Shown here one piece after another: positions 6,415 to 9,807 of a stretch of 9,807 nucleotides of DNA. Under the pieces are notes generated by a model. It had not been told where the DNA came from, did no database searches, and saw only the letters and a list, made by a program, of their open reading frames with translations. The stretch covers positions 1-9,807 of the forward strand of contig CBFCZU010000162.1 in the NCBI GenBank assembly GCA_965602635.1, read 5' to 3'. Each line of letters starts with the position of its first letter. Positions within the stretch are counted from its first letter, which is position 1. This DNA is from CBFCZU01 sp965602635 (GTDB taxonomy: Bacteria > Planctomycetota > Phycisphaerae > SM23-33). The position numbers were made by a program, and so were the translations under genes.

Positions 6415-7806
6415 ATGCTGGGCGACGCGATCCAACCCGAGATTCGCGAATTCATCGAGCGGAAGGACTTCGCCGGCCTGAAGGGCGTCCTGGGCGAGCT
6501 GGACGTACACGACGTCGCCGACCTGGCCGGCGACCTGGACGGCAACGAGCTGGGGGTCGTCTTCCGCCTGCTCGAGCCCCAGCGTGCCGCCGACGTCTTC
6601 GCCGCCCTGGAGCTGGAGAAGCAGGAGCGGCTGCTGGAGATACTCTCGGGCGAGGCCCTGGGGGACATCCTCAACGAGATGCCCCCCGACGACCGCACCG
6701 AGCTGCTCGAGGTGGTGCCCGAGGACGTCGCCGGCCGCCTGATCGACAAGCTCGACCGGCGGGAGCGCGAGGTCGCGATAGGGCTGCTGCATTACCCCGA
6801 GCAGTCCATCGGGCGGCTCATGACGCCGGAGTTCGTCGCCGTCAAGGCGGGATGGAACGCTCGGGAGGTGCTCGAGCACCTCCGCAAGGTCGCCCCCCAG
6901 AAGGAGACCCTCAACATCCTCTACGTCGTCGATGAGGGCGGCAGGCTGATCGACGACATCCGCCTGGAGGACCTGGTGCTGGCCGATCCGGACGATGTCG
7001 TCGGCGAGATCATCGACCGCCATCCGGTCTTTCTTTCGGCCTACGACGACCGCGAGCAGGCGGTCGAGATTCTCCGCAAGTACGACGAGGTCGCCCTGCC
7101 CGTGGTGGACAGCGCCGGCGTGATGGTGGGCATCGTCACCCACGACGACGTCATGGACGTCCAGGCCGAGGAGGACACCGAGGACTTCCACAAGATCATG
7201 GCCGTCGCCGCCCTCCAGGAGCCTTACTTCGCCACCACGTACCGCGAGATGCTCCGCAAGCGCCTGCCCTGGCTGGTGCTGCTGTTCGGCGCCGAGCTGC
7301 TGACGGTGCTGGCGCTGTCCTCGTTCCTGGGCAGCCTCAACGCCGGGCTGTTCGCCCTGCTGGTGCTGTTCATGCCGCTGATCAACGCCACCGCGGGCAA
7401 CACCGGCTCGCAGATGGCCGGTCTGATCATCCGCGGGCTCGCCGTCCGGGAGATGTCGCCCGGCGACTGGTGGCGGGTGCTGCTGCGAGAGCTGGCCCTG
7501 GGCGGGACGATGGGCGTGGCGCTGGGGCTGCTGGGCGTGGTCGCGACCATGTTCATGATGCGGTTCGCCGGGGCGGCGCCTGACGCCGGGGCCGCCTGGT
7601 CCAACGCCGTCGGCGTGGGCGTGAGCGTGACGACGGCGGTGATCGTCGCCAACCTGATCGGCTCGATGGTCCCGCTGCTGTTCCAGCGGATGGGGCTCGA
7701 CCCCGCCGTGACCAGCGGGCCGTTCCTGGCCTCGGTCATGGACGTAACCGGCGTGATGATCTACTTTTCCGTCGCCACGGCCACCATGAAGATCTGGGGC
7801 GGCTAG
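6415..7806 (+). CDS. mgtE: Magnesium channel/transporter MgtE
   Basis: Gated Mg2+ uptake channel of the inner membrane, working as a dimer. The 463 residues follow the family order: an N-terminal superhelical domain (about 5-130, e.g. EPQRAADVFAALE), a pair of CBS domains (about 131-252, LMTPEFVAV at 135-143 and HDDVMDV at 243-249), a long linking helix, and five membrane helices from about 285 to 460. The pore region has PLINATAGNTGSQ (321-333) and the highly conserved end DPAVTSGPFLASVMDVTG (429-446), in which D443 corresponds to the selectivity Asp (D432) of Thermus MgtE. Acidic residues in the N and CBS domains (for example DDIRLED, DPDD) fit intracellular Mg2+ sensing that closes the channel. 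ATG 6415 follows AAGGGA by six bases. Full length and apparently intact. Confidence 0.97.
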   Translation: MLGDAIQPEIREFIERKDFAGLKGVLGELDVHDVADLAGDLDGNELGVVFRLLEPQRAADVFAALELEKQERLLEILSGEALGDILNEMPPDDRTELLEVVPEDVAGRLIDKLDRREREVAIGLLHYPEQSIGRLMTPEFVAVKAGWNAREVLEHLRKVAPQKETLNILYVVDEGGRLIDDIRLEDLVLADPDDVVGEIIDRHPVFLSAYDDREQAVEILRKYDEVALPVVDSAGVMVGIVTHDDVMDVQAEEDTEDFHKIMAVAALQEPYFATTYREMLRKRLPWLVLLFGAELLTVLALSSFLGSLNAGLFALLVLFMPLINATAGNTGSQMAGLIIRGLAVREMSPGDWWRVLLRELALGGTMGVALGLLGVVATMFMMRFAGAAPDAGAAWSNAVGVGVSVTTAVIVANLIGSMVPLLFQRMGLDPAVTSGPFLASVMDVTGVMIYFSVATATMKIWGG

Positions 7807-7817
7807 CCGCGCAGAAT

Positions 7818-7862
7818 CGCAGCGGACCGGCGCCTGGAGGACGAAGGCTGCGGCCCGCTGCG
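7818..7862. repeat. 8-bp inverted repeat after mgtE
   Basis: CGCAGCGG at 7818-7825 and its exact complement CCGCTGCG at 7855-7862, 29 bases apart, start 11 bases after the mgtE stop. No T-run follows, so it is at best a weak or Rho-assisted end. The remaining mgtE-der gap up to 8025 holds no gene. Confidence 0.35.
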
Positions 7863-8012
7863 TGGGCTCGGGCGAGCGGCCCGGCCCGTCTCTTCGCTCA
7901 TTGTTCATATCGCTCCAGCTCCCTGTGCGGTTCGAAGAAATCCTCGGCGCCGCGCCAGTTTTCTCAGGCGCCGACCCGGCGGCGGGGCCTTCCACTGAGG
8001 CCCTCGGCCGGG

Positions 8013-8018
8013 TACAAG
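8013..8018 (+). promoter_or_regulatory. -10-like box just before der
   Basis: TACAAG, followed by AT, ends seven bases before the der ATG. If it is a -10, transcription would begin at or next to the ATG and the message would be leaderless; no Shine-Dalgarno is visible upstream of this start, which is compatible. TTCCAC at 7990-7995 is a poor -35 at 17-base spacing. Confidence 0.3.
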
Positions 8019-8025
8019 ATGCACC

Positions 8026-9390
8026 ATGTCGCTGCCCGTAGTCGCCATCGTGGGCCGGCCCAACGTCGGCAAGAGCAGCCTGCTGAACGCCTTGACGCGC
8101 AGGCGGATCGCCATCGTCGATGCCGTCCCCGGCGTGACGCGCGACCGCGTCAGCTCGCCCCTGCCGCTGGGCGAAGGCTACGTCGAACTCATCGACACCG
8201 GCGGGTTCGTGCCGGCGGCGCGACGCGACGAGAAGCGCGTCGAACCCGAGGCCCAGGACGCCGACCTCGCCGAGCACGTCGTCAGCCAGATCGACTACGC
8301 CATCGCCGAGGCCGGGCTCATCATCTTCCTCGTCGACGCCCGCGACGGGCTGACCCCGCTGGACCGGGCCGTCGCCGAGAAGCTCCGCCGCCAGGACACG
8401 CCCGTCATACTCGTGGCCAACAAGGTTGACCGCCGCGGCGACACCGCCGAGCTGGGCGAGCTGAACGCCCTGGGCTTCGGCGAGCCGCTGGCGGTCTCGG
8501 CCCTGCACCGCAACGGTCTCAAGGCCCTGACCGACCGCATGGACGAGGGCATCGGGCAGGCGGGCGAGAAGCCCGACGAGCCGGTCATGAAGCTCGCCAT
8601 CGTCGGCAAGCGCAACGTCGGCAAGAGCACCTTCATCAACGCCCTGGCCGGGGGCGATCGGGTCATCGTCTCCGAGCGGCCGGGCACCACCCGCGACAGC
8701 GTGGACGTGACCTTCGATCTCGACGGGCGGACGCTGGTCGCCATCGACACCGCCGGCGTCCGGAAGCGGCGGAAGCTCGCCGACGACATCGAGTACTACT
8801 CCCGCCACCGGGCGCTCCGCAGCATCCGCCGCGCCGACGTGGTGCTGTTCCTGCTCGACGCCACCGAGCCCGTCGGGCGGGTGGACAGGCAACTGCTCGA
8901 GTACGTCGCCGACGCCTACAAGCCCGTCGTTATCGTCATCAACAAGTGGGACCTCGCCGCCGACCGCGCCACGCGGGACGACTACGCCCCCTACCTCACC
9001 GAGGCCATGCCCGAGCTGGCCTACGCCCCGATCATCTTCGCGACGGCCGAGACCGGCAAGGGCGTCGTCGAGGCCGTCAAGCTGGCGGGCGACCTGTTCG
9101 CCCAGGCGCGGCACCGCGTCGGCACCGGCGAGCTGAACGCCGTCATGGCCGAGATCACCGCCCGGCACTCGCCGCGGGCGGCGGGGGCCGCCCACCGCCC
9201 GGCCAAGCTGTTCTACGCCACGCAGATCGCCACCGCCCCGCCGACGATCGTCTGCTTCGTCAGCAACCTCCCATCCTTCGACGCGAACTATCAGCGGTAC
9301 ATGCTCGGCCAGCTTCGCCAGCGGCTGCCGTTCGCCGAGGTGCCCATCCGCCTGATCTTCCGGCCGAGGCGGAGAGACCAGAGGCCCTGA
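8026..9390 (+). CDS. der: Ribosome biogenesis GTPase Der (EngA)
   Basis: Essential double GTPase that helps mature the 50S ribosomal subunit in the cytoplasm. The 454 residues show two consecutive G domains and the C-terminal KH-like domain unique to the family. Domain 1: P-loop GRPNVGKSS (10-18), VTRD switch (37-40), DTGG (57-60), NKVD (132-135), SAL (158-160). Domain 2: GKRNVGKST (194-202), TTRD (221-224), DTAG (241-244), NKWD (306-309). In domain 2 the G5 loop, usually SA, reads ATAETGKG (339-346), so the serine is replaced by threonine. The KH domain runs from about 355 (AVMAEITARHSP, LFYATQIATAPPTIVCFVSN) to the basic end (FRPRRRDQRP). Start ATG 8026 places the first P-loop ten residues in, as in relatives. 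No ribosome-binding site is visible. It appears monocistronic. Confidence 0.97.
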   Translation: MSLPVVAIVGRPNVGKSSLLNALTRRRIAIVDAVPGVTRDRVSSPLPLGEGYVELIDTGGFVPAARRDEKRVEPEAQDADLAEHVVSQIDYAIAEAGLIIFLVDARDGLTPLDRAVAEKLRRQDTPVILVANKVDRRGDTAELGELNALGFGEPLAVSALHRNGLKALTDRMDEGIGQAGEKPDEPVMKLAIVGKRNVGKSTFINALAGGDRVIVSERPGTTRDSVDVTFDLDGRTLVAIDTAGVRKRRKLADDIEYYSRHRALRSIRRADVVLFLLDATEPVGRVDRQLLEYVADAYKPVVIVINKWDLAADRATRDDYAPYLTEAMPELAYAPIIFATAETGKGVVEAVKLAGDLFAQARHRVGTGELNAVMAEITARHSPRAAGAAHRPAKLFYATQIATAPPTIVCFVSNLPSFDANYQRYMLGQLRQRLPFAEVPIRLIFRPRRRDQRP

Positions 9391-9430
9391 CCCGGCCTAG
9401 GGCCCGGGCAGAAGCGCCCGAAATCCCGCG

Positions 9431-9490
9431 GAACGAAACGGAACGAAACGGAAAGTTTCGGAAAGTTCTGGAACGGAACGGAACGTTTCG
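9431..9490. repeat. Six tandem 10-base units (GAAMG-NNNCG)
   Basis: Six in-register decamers fill 9431-9490: GAACGAAACG twice, GAAAGTTTCG, GAAAGTTCTG, GAACGGAACG and GAACGTTTCG. Every unit starts GAA, has G at position 5 and ends with G. Units of both polarity are mixed, so the tract can fold: CGAAACG (9434-9440) pairs with CGTTTCG (9484-9490), and CGAAAC (9444-9449) with GTTTCG (9455-9460) inside it. It begins 41 bases after the der stop and could affect the der 3' end. No T-run follows. Confidence 0.8.
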
Positions 9491-9652
9491 CAACCGCCCT
9501 TGAATCCGTAAGTCCGTGCGTATCAATGCCTTCCAGGTTTTTGGCCGCGAATCCGGCTTCGCCGTCCTGCTTCGCCGAGGCTTCGCAGGAACCGGCTACG
9601 CCGGACAAGCTCCGCGGACAGAGAGGGGAAATGGGTTCCTAGGGTACCCGCC
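9491..9652. other. Gene-free stretch with small CTTCGC-type palindromes
   Basis: No ORF with coding character or RNA gene is seen. The part 9553-9612 is dense in short GGC-TTC-GCC and CCGGC-TAC-GCCGG hairpin-like units (for example CCGGCTACGCCGG near 9593-9605), the kind of low-grade palindromic filler also seen at 2061-2081. Confidence 0.4.
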
Positions 9653-9715
9653 GCACTCAGCACTCGGCACTCCGCACTCGGCTCCCCGCACTCAGCACTC
9701 AGCACTCCGCACTGG
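9653..9715. repeat. Nine tandem 7-base units (GCACTCN)
   Basis: Nine consecutive heptamers in perfect register: GCACTCA, GCACTCG, GCACTCC, GCACTCG, GCTCCCC, GCACTCA, GCACTCA, GCACTCC, GCACTGG. Seven fit GCACTCN exactly, one differs at position 6 and one is degenerate. Because seven is not a multiple of three and no ORF with codon bias crosses it, this is noncoding. Heptameric tandem repeats between genes are known from other bacteria (for example the STRR repeats of cyanobacteria), with unknown function. Confidence 0.85.
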
Positions 9716-9790
9716 CGTATTCGGTTGTCAGGCGCTTCGGAGGCGCACACCTATGGCGCGCCCCCTCCACCTTTACCGTGCGCGGAAGCC

Positions 9791-9804
9791 TTTGCGCGCG
9801 CAAA
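9791..9804. repeat. Perfect 14-base palindrome
   Basis: TTTGCGCGCGCAAA is its own reverse complement, at the very edge of the window. It could be a protein-binding site or part of a hairpin cut off by the window end. The rest of 9716-9790 shows no gene. Confidence 0.5.
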
Positions 9805-9807
9805 CGT

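Noticed and set aside
6223..9195. A 990-codon open frame on the minus strand opposite mgtE and der, and similar long antisense frames at 590-2089 and 2837-4120
   Set aside because: They lie antisense to clearly conserved genes, their products are Gly/Ala/Arg/Val/Asp-rich low-complexity strings with no recognisable domain, and long antisense frames are expected in GC-rich DNA with strong codon bias.
9653..9715. CRISPR-like array
   Set aside because: Units are seven bases with no spacers between them and no cas gene is present; it is a simple tandem repeat.

Overview
This is a GC-rich window (genes roughly two-thirds G+C) with eight protein genes, which looks like ordinary chromosome from a member of the Planctomycetota, perhaps of the class Phycisphaerae. 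The phylum call rests on three things together: a secreted protein ending in dockerin-like calcium repeats plus a PEP-CTERM tail, a stand-alone type IV-pilin-like protein with the C-terminal G-Q-N...DG motif common in that phylum, and wide intergenic gaps between mostly single-gene units. The class is a guess from style, not from a marker gene.

Layout from left to right. Bases 1-692 hold the 3' end of a secreted PEP-CTERM/dockerin-repeat protein, closed by a textbook intrinsic terminator at 726-761. Then come four genes on the + strand: tgt (tRNA-guanine transglycosylase, queuosine modification), a ten-helix EamA/DMT-family transporter, a cysE-type serine O-acetyltransferase (first committed step to cysteine), and a 249-residue soluble protein I do not recognise, which has its own very strong-looking promoter (extended -10 TGGTATAAT). 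A 456-base gap follows that contains an AT-rich island and, on the minus strand, a promoter-like pair, two hairpins and a T-run which together could encode a small RNA of about 145 nt. Next is a minus-strand prepilin-like gene, divergent from mgtE (magnesium channel/transporter); the two appear to share a short divergent promoter region. The last gene is der (EngA, double GTPase for 50S ribosome assembly). The final 417 bases carry no gene but contain two different tandem repeats (a 10-base unit and a 7-base unit) and a perfect 14-base palindrome.

Functionally the genes are unconnected housekeeping plus envelope functions: translation (tgt, der), sulfur amino-acid synthesis (cysE), metal transport (mgtE), metabolite export (EamA), and surface or secreted proteins (PEP-CTERM protein, prepilin). 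I see no defence system, prophage, insertion sequence, CRISPR array, tRNA or rRNA. The most interesting items are the candidate minus-strand small RNA at 5133-5276, the unrecognised 249-residue protein with its consensus promoter, and the two repeat tracts after der.
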